Part shown: positions 9,101-18,484 of the stretch, piece by piece
Numbering within the stretch: the stretch's first letter is position 1
Layout of the letters: each line of letters opens with the position of its first letter
Assembly (NCBI RefSeq): GCF_004137855.1
Contig: NZ_QBKB01000002.1
Location: 491,327-555,326, forward strand
Source of the DNA: Methanohalophilus profundi
GTDB lineage: Archaea; Halobacteriota; Methanosarcinia; Methanosarcinales; Methanosarcinaceae
Length of the DNA: 64,000 bases
Reading direction: 5' to 3'
The notes under the pieces: generated by a model
The model's input: the letters and a program-made list of their open reading frames with translations, nothing else
The model's database searches: none
What the model was told of the DNA's origin: nothing
Program-made: the position numbers and the translations under genes

Positions 9101-9499
9101 ATGTCCGAAAACTGGAAACAAATTTCAGAAGAGGAATGGAAAAAACGATTGTCTACAGAACAGTTTCGTGTCCTCAGGAAAAAAGGAACAGAAGCACCTT
9201 TCAGTGGCAAATACAATGATTTTTACGAAAAAGGTATCTACTCCTGTGCCGGATGTGATCAGGATTTATTCTCTTCCTCCACAAAGTACGATGCAGGCAC
9301 CGGATGGCCAAGCTTCTGGGAAGCAATATCCGAAGACAGCATTGAAAGAATACCGGACTATTCCCTGGGAATGAAGCGCATCGAAGTAATATGCAGCCGT
9401 TGTGGAGGGCACCTGGGCCATGTTTTTGATGATGGACCAGCTCCCACCGGAGAGCACTTTTGCATCGACTCAATTTCCCTGAATTTCAATCCTGAATAA
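9101..9499 (+). CDS. msrB: Peptide-methionine (R)-S-oxide reductase MsrB
   Basis: The 132-residue enzyme repairs methionine-R-sulfoxide in proteins. It shows two zinc-binding CxxC pairs (CAGC and CSRCGGHLGHVF), the GTGWPSFW substrate loop, and the catalytic cysteine in HFCIDSISLNF near the C-terminus. The ATG at 9101 is preferred over an upstream TTG at 9089. It stands alone between usp and the RNase P RNA gene. Confidence 0.95.
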   Translation: MSENWKQISEEEWKKRLSTEQFRVLRKKGTEAPFSGKYNDFYEKGIYSCAGCDQDLFSSSTKYDAGTGWPSFWEAISEDSIERIPDYSLGMKRIEVICSRCGGHLGHVFDDGPAPTGEHFCIDSISLNFNPE

Positions 9500-9531
9500 G
9501 AAAATAGATAAAAATCATTGCGATAAGTATT

Positions 9532-9540
9532 TCTATATAT
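9532..9540 (+). promoter_or_regulatory. TATA box of the RNase P RNA gene
   Basis: The element tctatatat lies about 25 nt upstream of the first base of the P1 helix (about 9558-9560), the expected archaeal spacing. Confidence 0.6.
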
Positions 9541-9555
9541 CCGATGAATTAAGGA

Positions 9556-9909
9556 CCTTGTGAGAGAGGGAGGGCAGTTTCCGGGCCTTCTGGTCTGAGG
9601 AAAGTCTCCCCACCTTCCGGACGCGCGAATACCTGTAAAGGGTATCGGGCGAGAGCCCGGGCAGCCGGGAAACCGGCTCTTGCGGTTTTACCGCATGATG
9701 GCACAGAAACGATACCGACCTGCGTTAAAGCAATGATATGAAAAATTGAGGTCGCGCAGGGTACGGATGGAACGGCGAATCCTCGCGGGTGCAAGTCGAA
9801 ATGGGATCAAAGTTGTTGTTCGGACAACCCCCGTTTTGGTGTGACGCTTAGCCGAATACTGCCAATGCATCTTTGCATCAACAGAAGGGAGCTTACTCCC
9901 CTCACTCAC
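9556..9909 (+). ncRNA. rnpB: RNase P RNA (archaeal type A)
   Basis: This is the catalytic RNA that trims tRNA 5' leaders. Conserved region I is present as ctgaggaaagtc (about 9593-9606), region II as acagaaacgatacc (about 9703-9716) and region V as acagaagggagcttac (about 9881-9896). The ends pair as helix P1: gtgagagagggag near 9560 with ctcccctcactcac at the 3' end. The 3' end runs into, and overlaps by a few bases, the stop codon of the convergent DUF116 gene at 9906. Exact ends are estimated from P1. Confidence 0.92.
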
Positions 9910-10541
9910 AAACTATTATCAACCGGGCCGAATTCTTCAAGAATACCTGCTATTTTTTCATAACTTATAGAGGTATTATAGCAACCATCACTTTCAAGAG
10001 GGACACCATAAGCAATAACACCTTTATCTCGTAGAAAACGCATACCCTTGTTAATCTCATAATTACAACCAACAACCAGAATTCCATCTGCAGGCTTTTC
10101 TTTCAATACATGCTTCACAAATGAGGAGCCTGTTATAATGTAGAAACGATAACCATACCTTTGTGCATCCCTTTTTACCTGTCCAACTATACACCTGCCA
10201 CATTCCTTGCATTGTATACCATATCTTGAAGCATTGGCAGGGCAATCCAGAAAACGCATACAATGTGGTAAAAGCATTATCCTTTTACGAGTCCTTCTGA
10301 AAGCATGGTAATGAGCGATGTTTTTCAGGGAAACCATCCAGCTATCCAGAATACGTGGATCGGACAACTTGCAAAAGAAATATTTGATAGGCAGGTAGAA
10401 TAAATCAAGTATCCATGCAAAAATACCTGCAAGACGTACATGCCGATTAAGGCTGATGCGGCTGACAAAAAGAGCAAGACTACTCAATAAGACAGATATT
10501 GCCACGAATCCTATCAGCAATTTACCTATCAGATCGTACAT
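9906..10541 (-). CDS. DUF116 family membrane protein (second of a tandem pair)
   Basis: The 211-residue protein has two N-terminal hydrophobic segments, then a soluble domain with cysteines in LLPHCMRFLDCPA and CKECGRC, the DUF116 pattern. A metal or iron-sulfur site is likely but unproven. ATG 10541 is chosen because ggagg sits just upstream; an in-frame TTG at 10562 lacks that support. It overlaps the end of the preceding DUF116 gene by about 20 nt. Function is unknown. Confidence 0.8.
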   Translation of the reverse strand: MYDLIGKLLIGFVAISVLLSSLALFVSRISLNRHVRLAGIFAWILDLFYLPIKYFFCKLSDPRILDSWMVSLKNIAHYHAFRRTRKRIMLLPHCMRFLDCPANASRYGIQCKECGRCIVGQVKRDAQRYGYRFYIITGSSFVKHVLKEKPADGILVVGCNYEINKGMRFLRDKGVIAYGVPLESDGCYNTSISYEKIAGILEEFGPVDNSL

Positions 10542-11169
10542 TACATGCCTCCATTTTATCAATTACAGCCTCTACGTCAACTTCTGTTTCAAAACAACCA
10601 TCTTTTAAAAGGCAGATTCCCTGTACTGGCATAAATGAAACCTCTTCCATAGCCTCTGCAAGTTCAGTATAACAGGCCACTGCGATGCATGAAGTAGGAT
10701 GATAGTTTTTTATGATTTTCTTTATGAAACTTCCCCCGGGAATTACAAAAGCGCGGAAGCCACGTTTTTCAGCTTCTGCACTGATATAACCAATAGAACA
10801 AAGGCCGCATCGCTGACATTCATAGCCATGAATAGGATCACAACGCGCAGGACACCGGGCATGCCTGAGACATTGTGGCAGGAATACAACACGTAAACCG
10901 CTACTGTTCCTAAATTCATCCAGCATTACAGCATTGCGCACTTCGATCAGAATCTCATCAACCAGGGTATCCCTGATATGGAATACCCTGCATATCCATT
11001 TGGCCGGAGTATAGAACATATAGAGAATGAAAAGGACAAAACCTGGGAAAATTATGTGCCTTTTCCTGAAACTGTAAGCACCCACTATAAGTGCCAACAG
11101 TATCCCTGCCAAAGCCAGAATTATCAGGTATATGAATATCCTGCCTAAAAACTCATAGGGAATTTGCAT
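10522..11169 (-). CDS. DUF116 family membrane protein (first of a tandem pair)
   Basis: The 215-residue protein has two N-terminal membrane spans and the same soluble domain as its neighbour. Cysteine motifs are FLPQCLRHARCPARC and CQRCGLCSIGY, and a glycine-rich GGSFIKK loop follows. The two genes are clearly paralogous yet divergent. Their overlapping arrangement suggests a heteromeric membrane-attached complex (inference). No enzymatic activity can be assigned. Confidence 0.8.
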   Translation of the reverse strand: MQIPYEFLGRIFIYLIILALAGILLALIVGAYSFRKRHIIFPGFVLFILYMFYTPAKWICRVFHIRDTLVDEILIEVRNAVMLDEFRNSSGLRVVFLPQCLRHARCPARCDPIHGYECQRCGLCSIGYISAEAEKRGFRAFVIPGGSFIKKIIKNYHPTSCIAVACYTELAEAMEEVSFMPVQGICLLKDGCFETEVDVEAVIDKMEACNVRSDR

Positions 11170-11208
11170 AGCAGCAACAAGACGTAACTGATAATTTATG
11201 TAGGTTTC

Positions 11209-11242
11209 TAAAAAAAAGAAAATAAAAGGGGTATAACCCCTT
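11209..11242 (-). terminator. Terminator of hdrED
   Basis: On the minus strand a hairpin (aagggg ... cccctt, 11226-11242) just after the hdrD stop is followed by a long T-rich tract, read as the A-rich run at 11209-11227 of the plus strand. Confidence 0.7.
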
Positions 11243-11249
11243 GAGTTGA

Positions 11250-12506
11250 TTATCGTGCCTGATCTTCACAATCAGAAAGATCGATACCAAGAGCTTCAGC
11301 GGTCAAAACAATGACATCTTCGACTTCCAGTGATTCTGCCTTGACAGAGTCCCTACCATCACAAAGATTTCTCTTACAGAATGGACAGGCACTGGAAAGA
11401 ATATCCGGACTCTTGGCAAGAGCATCTTCAACCCTCGTCTCGGCAACACCAAGTGCAAGGTCAGGAATGCCTGCTTTGACACCACCACCTGCTCCGCAGC
11501 AGCGTTGATTCTCCTTTATACGGTCCATTTCAATAAAGTTCAGACCGGGGATACTGCGCAATACTTTACGTGGTGGTTCAAAGACTCCCACGTGACGTCC
11601 CAGGTGACATGGGTCGTGGTAGGTAATTGTCTTATTATCAAAGGGCTGTTTCCAGTTGATCTTGCCTTCATCGATGAGTTTGTCAAGGTACTCAGTTATA
11701 TGGATAACCTCGAATGGAAGTTCTTCACCAAGCAATCTTGGCCAGTCTATTTTTGCAGTTCTGTAACAACCAGCACAGGCAAACAGTACTTTGGTTGCTC
11801 CCTTAGCCTTAATTCCATCCACATTCTTGCGTGCCATCCTTCTGGCAATATCCTCCATTTCATACTGGCCTGTTCTTACAAGAGCAGAACAGCAGCATTG
11901 TTCATCCTCACCGAGCATGGTGAATGGAATCTCCAGATGGTTCAGTACACGTGCGGTTGCAAAAGCAAGTTTTTTCTGTCTCAGTTCAGCGGTACAGCCA
12001 CCGAAATAGAGAATATCTGCTTTATCTTCTATTTTAACATCATCGGGAACCCAGCTGAGACGTTCCTTGGGATCTGCCATATATGGGTTGCCATATTCTC
12101 CTATAAGCTTGACAAACATGGGCTGTTTACCAACAGGACCATTGCCACGTTTTACAAGATTGGCACGCATTGCTTCCCAGAGTTCAACGGTATTGATGCC
12201 GGATTCACACACTGTACCACACATTCCACAAGTGGTACAATCAAAAACATCTTCCTTGAATTGTTCAATTTCTTCCTCTGGAACCTGTTTGGGCCCAAAG
12301 AGCCGGGCACGCAGACCATAGGATTTCTTCATGTACTCCTGCCAGCGCAGGATCTTATCCCTGGGTGCAAGTCCAGGGTCCTGGTTTCTTGCATCATAGG
12401 TCGGGCACCACTGTACACATTCACCACAACGTGTGCAGGAATCGATTTCCATAAGCTGGACAGCTGTAAGGTTTTCCGTTGTAATAGACGGATTATCACG
12501 TACCAT
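11250..12506 (-). CDS. hdrD: Heterodisulfide reductase subunit D (HdrD)
   Basis: The 418-residue catalytic subunit reduces CoM-S-S-CoB, the last step of methanogenic electron transport. Two [4Fe-4S] motifs occur near the N-terminus ([23 protein letters not shown]). Two complete CCG cysteine domains follow: FGGC...CCCSALV...CAGC and HDPC...RCCGAGGG...CPFC, which bind the noncubane active-site clusters. The start is the ATG at 12506, 1 nt after the hdrE stop, with ggaggc just upstream. The longer in-frame candidate at 12551 would read into hdrE. Confidence 0.96.
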   Translation of the reverse strand: MVRDNPSITTENLTAVQLMEIDSCTRCGECVQWCPTYDARNQDPGLAPRDKILRWQEYMKKSYGLRARLFGPKQVPEEEIEQFKEDVFDCTTCGMCGTVCESGINTVELWEAMRANLVKRGNGPVGKQPMFVKLIGEYGNPYMADPKERLSWVPDDVKIEDKADILYFGGCTAELRQKKLAFATARVLNHLEIPFTMLGEDEQCCCSALVRTGQYEMEDIARRMARKNVDGIKAKGATKVLFACAGCYRTAKIDWPRLLGEELPFEVIHITEYLDKLIDEGKINWKQPFDNKTITYHDPCHLGRHVGVFEPPRKVLRSIPGLNFIEMDRIKENQRCCGAGGGVKAGIPDLALGVAETRVEDALAKSPDILSSACPFCKRNLCDGRDSVKAESLEVEDVIVLTAEALGIDLSDCEDQAR

Positions 12507-12507
12507 T

Positions 12508-13284
12508 TTATTCGCCTCCCTTGTTGGCCAAAATAGTAAGAGGTGTTGCAATCATGTGGATGTATTTGCTGTACGGGATGTAAGCAATACAGAAGAGCAG
12601 GGAAATTATCACGTGGAACAGTGCAGCTGGTGGAGCATAGGGGTATTCAATACCAAAGCCCCAGAAAGTGCCGTTCCTGATACCATCAGCAATAAACCCT
12701 GTAACAGTAATGAGGGTCAGTCCACCAAGCAGTATGGAGTCATATGCAATGGTAGCTTCACGCATTCTTGGAATAAAGAGCCTTCTTGCGATTGCAATTA
12801 TTATACCTGTAAGCAGAATGTAGCTGAACAGGTCATTAATTGGACCGAGGAATTCCCTGAAGACTGCAGGTTCGGGCCCGATTCCCAGATGTGCCATGTG
12901 TAGTAATTCCACAAGGAACATGAGAAGGGACAATAGGAAAAGGGTCATCCAGCCTACGAAAATGGTAATGTGCATGAACCATCGAAGGGGACTGCGGCGC
13001 ATTATACGACGCTGCAATAGAATATCAAGTACAAGAGTTACAATAATATTCTGCTTATGACCATGCCCATCCTCACTCAGCTGATAGGCAAGTGTTTTCG
13101 GGAAAGTAAAGATGCTGCCTTTGGAAGGTTTTTGTCCGTAACCTTCAGCACCCAATCCCCATTTTTTCAAATTTATATACATTCCATAGAGGAATATCAC
13201 AATTGCGATCGTGGCCAATATCATGACCTGCACGAATGTGATCCTCATAGCATCGGATATGCCAGAATAATATTCCATAGCCAT
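12508..13284 (-). CDS. hdrE: Heterodisulfide reductase subunit E (b-type cytochrome)
   Basis: The 258-residue membrane protein has five hydrophobic segments and histidines placed for b-haem (e.g. [18 protein letters not shown]). It accepts electrons from methanophenazine and feeds HdrD. It is first in the hdrED operon, with SD aggaga upstream of ATG and a TATA-like cttataatt near 13345. The presence of hdrE marks a cytochrome-containing methanogen. Confidence 0.95.
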   Translation of the reverse strand: MAMEYYSGISDAMRITFVQVMILATIAIVIFLYGMYINLKKWGLGAEGYGQKPSKGSIFTFPKTLAYQLSEDGHGHKQNIIVTLVLDILLQRRIMRRSPLRWFMHITIFVGWMTLFLLSLLMFLVELLHMAHLGIGPEPAVFREFLGPINDLFSYILLTGIIIAIARRLFIPRMREATIAYDSILLGGLTLITVTGFIADGIRNGTFWGFGIEYPYAPPAALFHVIISLLFCIAYIPYSKYIHMIATPLTILANKGGE

Positions 13285-13452
13285 AAATTCTATCTCCTGA
13301 TACCATTTTAAAAGATATTTTACAAAAATTATTAGCAGTAGTAATTATAAGATGGTTTATTGGTGGTAACAATTGTATTTAAATATTTTCATTATGCAAA
13401 AAACAAAACAGGAGAGGAGAATTAGAAAAAAGGAAAGGAAAGAATCCCTTAA

Positions 13453-14110
13453 TTAAAGGCCTATTTCCTTTTTGAAATTTTCAAGACCCATATCATCGAT
13501 CATGCGTCCGATTCTATGTTTTTTGCGTGGGTCTTGTAAAAGCTGACAATCGTGTCAACTAGTTCTTTGACCTCATCATCATTCAGTTCATCAGCTATCA
13601 CATCACCAAGTCTTGGACGAATACCTGCATTACCCCCGACCATCACGGTATAACCTTTTGGAGTACCCATGATACCTATATCTCTGACAGCAGGTTCGGA
13701 ACATGAATTCATGCAGCCTGAAACCGCTATTTTGAATTTGGAAGGAAGTTGCATTCCATGGTATTTCTCATCCAGTTCAAGACCGAGAGTTACAGCATCC
13801 TGCTGACCACGTTTACAGAAAGTAGTACCCGGACAGATTTTGATACTTCTCACACATGGACCGATTGCAGCAGCTGGTTTCATACCCAGGTCATCCCAGG
13901 CATTGTCTATATCGTCCTCCTTGAGACCTATAATACAAACACGTTGAGCAGATGTCAGTTTAATGGCAGCTGCCTCATATTTGTCCGCAGTGTCCGCAAT
14001 CGTACGCAACATATCAGCTGATACAAGGCCTCCAGGGGTTTGGGGGCAATAGCGAATGTTTCACGGTCCCTCTGGAGAATGGCACCCTTTTCAAGAATAT
14101 CTTTTGACAT
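13453..14110 (-). pseudogene. Small sulfite-reductase-like sirohaem protein, two frame breaks
   Basis: Three collinear pieces form one protein of about 219 residues. The first, from ATG 14110, starts MSKDILEKGAILQRDRET. The middle (14012-13500) carries CPGTTFC and GCMNSC, the CX5C...CX3C ligands of a sirohaem/[4Fe-4S] site. The tail ends GLENFKKEIGL, stop at 13453. One extra A at the A3 run 14039-14041 and one at the A6 run 13519-13524 (minus-strand bases) join them. Size and motifs match the small, low-spin sulfite reductase-like proteins of Methanosarcina. Role: sulfite reduction or detoxification is likely, not shown. It follows the rubrerythrin-like gene by 13 nt. Confidence 0.78.
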
Positions 14111-14123
14111 TAATAATCCCTCA

Positions 14124-14508
14124 TTAGCACTCTTTTTCCAGTCTTTTCAGCAGACCTTTAAGGCCTTCTTTATGCCTTGCCTCATCAAAGGAAGCTTTCT
14201 CGAAGAAAAGAGCTGCCTGTACATTACCTTCATCCCTGGCAATTTTAGCAGCGTCACTTTTTTTCACCTTCTGCCATGGTTTCACCTTCAAGCATCATCT
14301 TGATGTTCTCAATTGTGGTATCTTTGATCAATCCAAGAATCTCCGCAGTCTCTGCGGCATGCCAGGCCTCATCCATTGCAATCTGGCGCAAGTAAACTGC
14401 AACTTCAGGATAGCCTTCCCTCTCTGCCAGTTTTGACATGGCAAGGTACCATCCAACTTCTGTCGTTTCCCCTTTGAAAGTATCTTTCAATATTTTCTCA
14501 AGACTCAT
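14124..14508 (-). pseudogene. Rubrerythrin/ferritin-like diiron protein, frameshifted
   Basis: From ATG 14508 (SD ggagtg) the frame reads MSLEKILKDTFKGETTEVGW with ferritin-like E...ExxH residues (DEAWHAAE). It then hits a TGA at 14254. Removing one A from the A7 run (plus-strand T7, 14258-14264) continues into SDAAKIARDEGNVQAALFF in part and a second DEARHKEG motif, ending at 14124. The restored protein is about 127 residues with two E-x-x-H motifs, as expected for a diiron four-helix bundle. Oxidative-stress protection is inferred. Probably cotranscribed with the sirohaem protein. Confidence 0.75.
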
Positions 14509-14663
14509 GAAATCACTCCATCGTAATGCTATTAGAGCAGCAGAAAATAGATTGTTCGTATAGTATATAACATTTTTTGGCACGAAATATTGCATCAACC
14601 CAACTGCAAACAGACAACCATTCGCAAGATATTATAGTAAAGAGCGTATTCAAAAAGGAAGAC

Positions 14664-15359
14664 ATGTCACCGCAAATTAGAATCGTACTTGTAGAACCTT
14701 TATACCAGGGAAATGTAGGTTCGGTTACACGCTCAATGGAAAACTTCGGATTTGATGACCTGGTTCTTGTAAATCCCTGTAAGCTCGAAGGACAGGCAAG
14801 AGCAATGTCATGCCATGCACGTGATTTACTGGAAAGTGCCCCTAGAGTAGACTCATTGGAAGAAGCTATTGAAGATACAGATATAGTAATTGGAACATCC
14901 GGAATCACAGGTATAAAAACCGACCAGCACATACGCATGCCTGCATATACTCCCTCCGAAATCAGGGATAAATTCAGGGAAACTAATGGAAAGATTGCCT
15001 TCCTTTTCGGAAGAGAGGATAATGGATTTACCCGGGAAGAACTCAAAAGGTGCGATATGATAATGACAATTCCAACATCAGAAAAATATCCCATAATGAA
15101 CATCTCCCATGCAGCAACAGTTACAATGTATGAGATGAGCAATCTGGAAATCGGCAAGAGACCAATTGCTGATGGTTTTGATCTGCAATTATTATATGAC
15201 CATTTTGAACAGGTGCTTGCAGGTATAAAACACCCCAAACATAAGATGGAAAAAACTTCAATTATGTTGAAAAGGATATTCGGACGTGCAGAACTGACAC
15301 CAAGGGAAGTACAGACACTAAGAGGAGTACTCAGAGATATACAAATAAAAAAGAAATGA
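14664..15359 (+). CDS. trmJ: TrmJ-like SPOUT tRNA 2'-O-methyltransferase
   Basis: The 231-residue protein starts MSPQIRIVLVEPLYQGNVGS, with the N-terminal asparagine motif and the SAM-binding knot (FLFGREDNGFT ... MNISHAATVTMYE) of TrmH/SpoU family enzymes. Archaeal TrmJ methylates the 2'-OH of C32 in tRNAs. ATG 14664, preceded by aaaggaag, is preferred over an upstream candidate at 14577 that adds a non-conserved leader. It lies divergent from the rubrerythrin-like gene. Confidence 0.85.
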   Translation: MSPQIRIVLVEPLYQGNVGSVTRSMENFGFDDLVLVNPCKLEGQARAMSCHARDLLESAPRVDSLEEAIEDTDIVIGTSGITGIKTDQHIRMPAYTPSEIRDKFRETNGKIAFLFGREDNGFTREELKRCDMIMTIPTSEKYPIMNISHAATVTMYEMSNLEIGKRPIADGFDLQLLYDHFEQVLAGIKHPKHKMEKTSIMLKRIFGRAELTPREVQTLRGVLRDIQIKKK

Positions 15360-15430
15360 TACACACGAAAGATAGATAAAGCTTGTAAGTTTTTATAATC
15401 CGAATTCAAATCTGGTATGCACTGATATTA

Positions 15431-17520
15431 ATGACGGAAGAAAAATGGGAAAATAAATTCCGGGATTTTCTTAAACGATATTGCTGGCATGATATACTTA
15501 AACTTGCCAACGAATACCCGGAATTACGAAGTATAGAAGTAAATTTTACAGATCTGGAACAATTCGACAGGGAACTTTCCGAAGAATTATTACAAACGCC
15601 GGATGAGGTTATCCCCTCGGCTGAAGAAGCTCTTAAACAAATTGAGCTCCCTGTTGAAAAACAACTGCATGATGCACACATCCAGTTTACCAGTATTCCA
15701 AACAAAGTTACAATACGTGACCTCAGGAGCAATCATCTCCTTAAATTCATTGCAGTTGAAGGAATGATACGCAAGGCAACCGAAGTACGCCCAAAGATTA
15801 CCAATGCGGCATTTTACTGTATGCGTTGTGAAACAGTAAATTATGTACCCCAGAGCGGGCCAAAATTCGTGGAACCCGGCGAATGTGAAGAAGAGAGTTG
15901 CGGCAAAAGAGGGCCATTCAAACTTCTCATTGATAAATCCAATTTCATCGATGCCCAGAAGCTCCAGGTACAGGAATCTCCCGAAAGTCTCAAGGGAGGA
16001 AGTCAGCCCCAGAGTATTGATGTCGATGCCGAAGATGAACTGGCCGGCATTGTGAAGCCAGGTGACCGTGTAGTAGTAAACGGTATTCTCAGGTCCCACC
16101 AGAGAACCACACGTGAAGGTAAATCCACATTTTACGATCTTGTCTTACACTGCAATTCCATAGAATACCTGGATCAGGAATTTGATGAGCTGGATATATC
16201 CCCGGAAGAAGAAGACGAAATAATAGAACTTAGCAATGATCCACAGATATATAATAAAATTATAAAATCCATAGCACCTTCAATTTATGGTTATGAGAAT
16301 ATCAAAGAAGCACTAACTTTACAGTTATTCTCAGGAGTCCCAAAATCCCTGCCTGACGGAGGACGTATTAGAGGAGATATCCACCTGTTGCTTGTAGGAG
16401 ATCCCGGTATTGCGAAAAGTCAGTTACTCAGATACATGGTGAAATTATCCCCAAGAGGTGTGTTTGCTTCAGGTAAGAGTGCCTCATCAAGTGGGCTGAC
16501 TGCAGCAGCGGTCAAGGATGAACTGGGAGACGGTCGCTGGACACTGGAAGCCGGTGCCCTGGTCATGGCAGATATGGGAATTGCGGCAGTGGACGAAATG
16601 GATAAGATGAGCAGGGAAGACAAAAGTGCACTCCATGAGGCAATGGAACAACAGACAATCTCTGTGGCAAAAGCTGGAATCCTGGCAACACTGAAATCCC
16701 GTTGTGCCCTGCTGGGAGCGGCAAACCCTAAATACGGAAGGTTTGACAGATACGAAGGACTGGCAGAACAGATCAATATGCCTCCAGCCCTCATATCCAG
16801 GTTTGATCTGATTTTCATCCTGCTTGATGTACCGGATTCAAAAATGGATGCTAATATCGCAAACCATATTCTCAAATCCCATTATGCCGGAGAACTCTAT
16901 GAACAATGGGACAAATTATCCACCTCCACAATAACACAGGAAAAGTTGCCTCTCACCAGAAAGTAATCCTGCCTGAAATCGAGACGGAATTATTACGCAA
17001 ATACGTTGCCTATGCACGCAGGATGGTCTACCCCATTATGGAAGAAGAAGCCAGGCAACATCTGATCGATTTCTATCTAGATCTACGTAAGATGGGAGAG
17101 AATAAGGATTCACCGGTACCTGTCACTGCAAGGCAGCTGGAAGCACTGGTCAGGCTTGCTGAATCCAATGCTCGAATAAGGCTTAGCAACACTGTGACCC
17201 TTGAAGATGCAAAACGTACCACTAAAATTTCCCTCGCATGTATGAAACAAGTTGGTGTTGATCCTGACACCGGAGCTCTTGATGTGGATGTCATAGCATC
17301 AGGTACGAGTAAAAGCCAGCGTGACAAAATACACATACTTCAGGATATTATAAAGCACGTAAGTCAGAAACATGCCGGCGGTAAAGCACCTTTGGATGAA
17401 GTCTATGAAGAAGCCTCAGCTGAAAATATAGATAGGGAACACGCAGAGGAGCTTATTCAGAAAATGAAACGAACGGGTGATTTGCTGGCACCTGATAAAA
17501 AACATATAAGACTGGTATGA
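15431..17520 (+). pseudogene. mcm: Replicative helicase MCM, frameshifted near residue 504
   Basis: The first 15431-16966 frame holds the N-terminal OB/zinc region (CMRCETVNY...CEEESCGKR), Walker A (GDPGIAKSQLL), Walker B (AAVDEMDKM) and the arginine finger region (SRFDLIF). It then ends prematurely. The C-terminal lid and winged-helix part continues in another frame to 17520. Adding one A to the A4 run at 16941-16944 gives QEKVASHQKV and a normal 696-residue MCM. Because MCM unwinds DNA at the replication fork and is expected to be essential, the break is most likely a sequence error. The stop overlaps the DUF424 start (ATGA). Confidence 0.92.
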
Positions 17521-17819
17521 GGAAATATATGTACCTCAAAGAACACCGAGCCGGAGACAGACTGATTGTTGCTGCTTGTGACCAGGAGTTAATCGGACAG
17601 AAATTGGAACACGGGAATGTTGTTGTCGAAATAACGGAAAGTTTCTATAAAGGGGACATCGTATCTGAAAAACAAGTGCAATCTGCTCTTGGAAGGGCAA
17701 CCAGTGCGAATCTGTTTGGCAAGAAAACAATTGAATGTGCCCTGGAATGCGGGATGATCAATCCCGAATCAATAATTACTATTAATGGCGTGCCACATGC
17801 GCAATTATACAGGATATAA
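17517..17819 (+). CDS. DUF424 family protein
   Basis: The 100-residue cytoplasmic protein matches the archaeal DUF424 pattern (RLIVAACDQELIGQ near the start, LFGKKTIECALECG in the middle). It overlaps the mcm stop by 4 nt, so translation is probably coupled. Function is unknown; its position links it to the replication helicase and to translation of the same message. Confidence 0.8.
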   Translation: MRKYMYLKEHRAGDRLIVAACDQELIGQKLEHGNVVVEITESFYKGDIVSEKQVQSALGRATSANLFGKKTIECALECGMINPESIITINGVPHAQLYRI

Positions 17820-17839
17820 GACTACGAAAGGTTTTTAAG

Positions 17840-18484
17840 ATGAATGAGAGTGCAGTTGAAGAAAATTCACCCTTCCCTGGCAAAGAAGGAGTGGTGAATG
17901 GTGTGATTGAAAAACACCAGAAGTTTCTGAATGAGTACAATGCCGAATACAGTAAACTTGAGTATGAAGTTAAAATACTCGAGGATACAATAAGCAACTC
18001 TAAAAAGAAAAGGGAAGAAGAGAAAAACCGCTTAGAAGTACTCAAGGAAAAAAAGCAGCAATTGTATCACCAGGCGAATAATCTGCTGGGAGAAATGTTC
18101 TCAGCCTGTCCCGAAGAACTTGATAATCGAATTATGCACTCCACAAATGATGACATCGAGGAGTTGAAAAGGACAAGACAGCTGGAAAATGAAGAAAAAA
18201 CTGTTCAAGATGTCCTGGGAAAAATAGCTGAACTTGAAAACGAGAATACACGTGAATACACCAGCCAGATAAAAGCCCGCATACAAGAAGCTTCAAAAGC
18301 TTCCTCCGAAATATCATCCCTGGTAAAATCTATGGAAAAAGAAGAAAACATGGATCAGATTCATAAAGAACTTGGTGAAAAAAAACCCAGGCATAACTGG
18401 CTGGAAAGAAGGATCAAAAGCCACAAAGAAGCACTTGAGTACTGGAAAAACCAAAAAGAAGTGATTGCGGGGAATGTTGCATGA
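17840..18484 (+). CDS. Coiled-coil protein, uncharacterised
   Basis: The 214-residue, Glu/Lys-rich protein has long heptad stretches (about residues 30-95 and 115-200) and no membrane segment or cysteine motif. I do not recognise a catalytic domain. It ends 4 nt into the next coiled-coil gene (ATGA), so the two products may be made together and may interact. The operon context is mcm-DUF424-this gene-next coiled coil. Confidence 0.75.
   Translation: MNESAVEENSPFPGKEGVVNGVIEKHQKFLNEYNAEYSKLEYEVKILEDTISNSKKKREEEKNRLEVLKEKKQQLYHQANNLLGEMFSACPEELDNRIMHSTNDDIEELKRTRQLENEEKTVQDVLGKIAELENENTREYTSQIKARIQEASKASSEISSLVKSMEKEENMDQIHKELGEKKPRHNWLERRIKSHKEALEYWKNQKEVIAGNVA

Noticed and set aside
11505-12536. 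343-residue plus-strand reading frame across hdrD
   Set aside because: It is antisense to hdrD, which has all its Fe-S and CCG motifs on the other strand; the plus-strand product has no domain.
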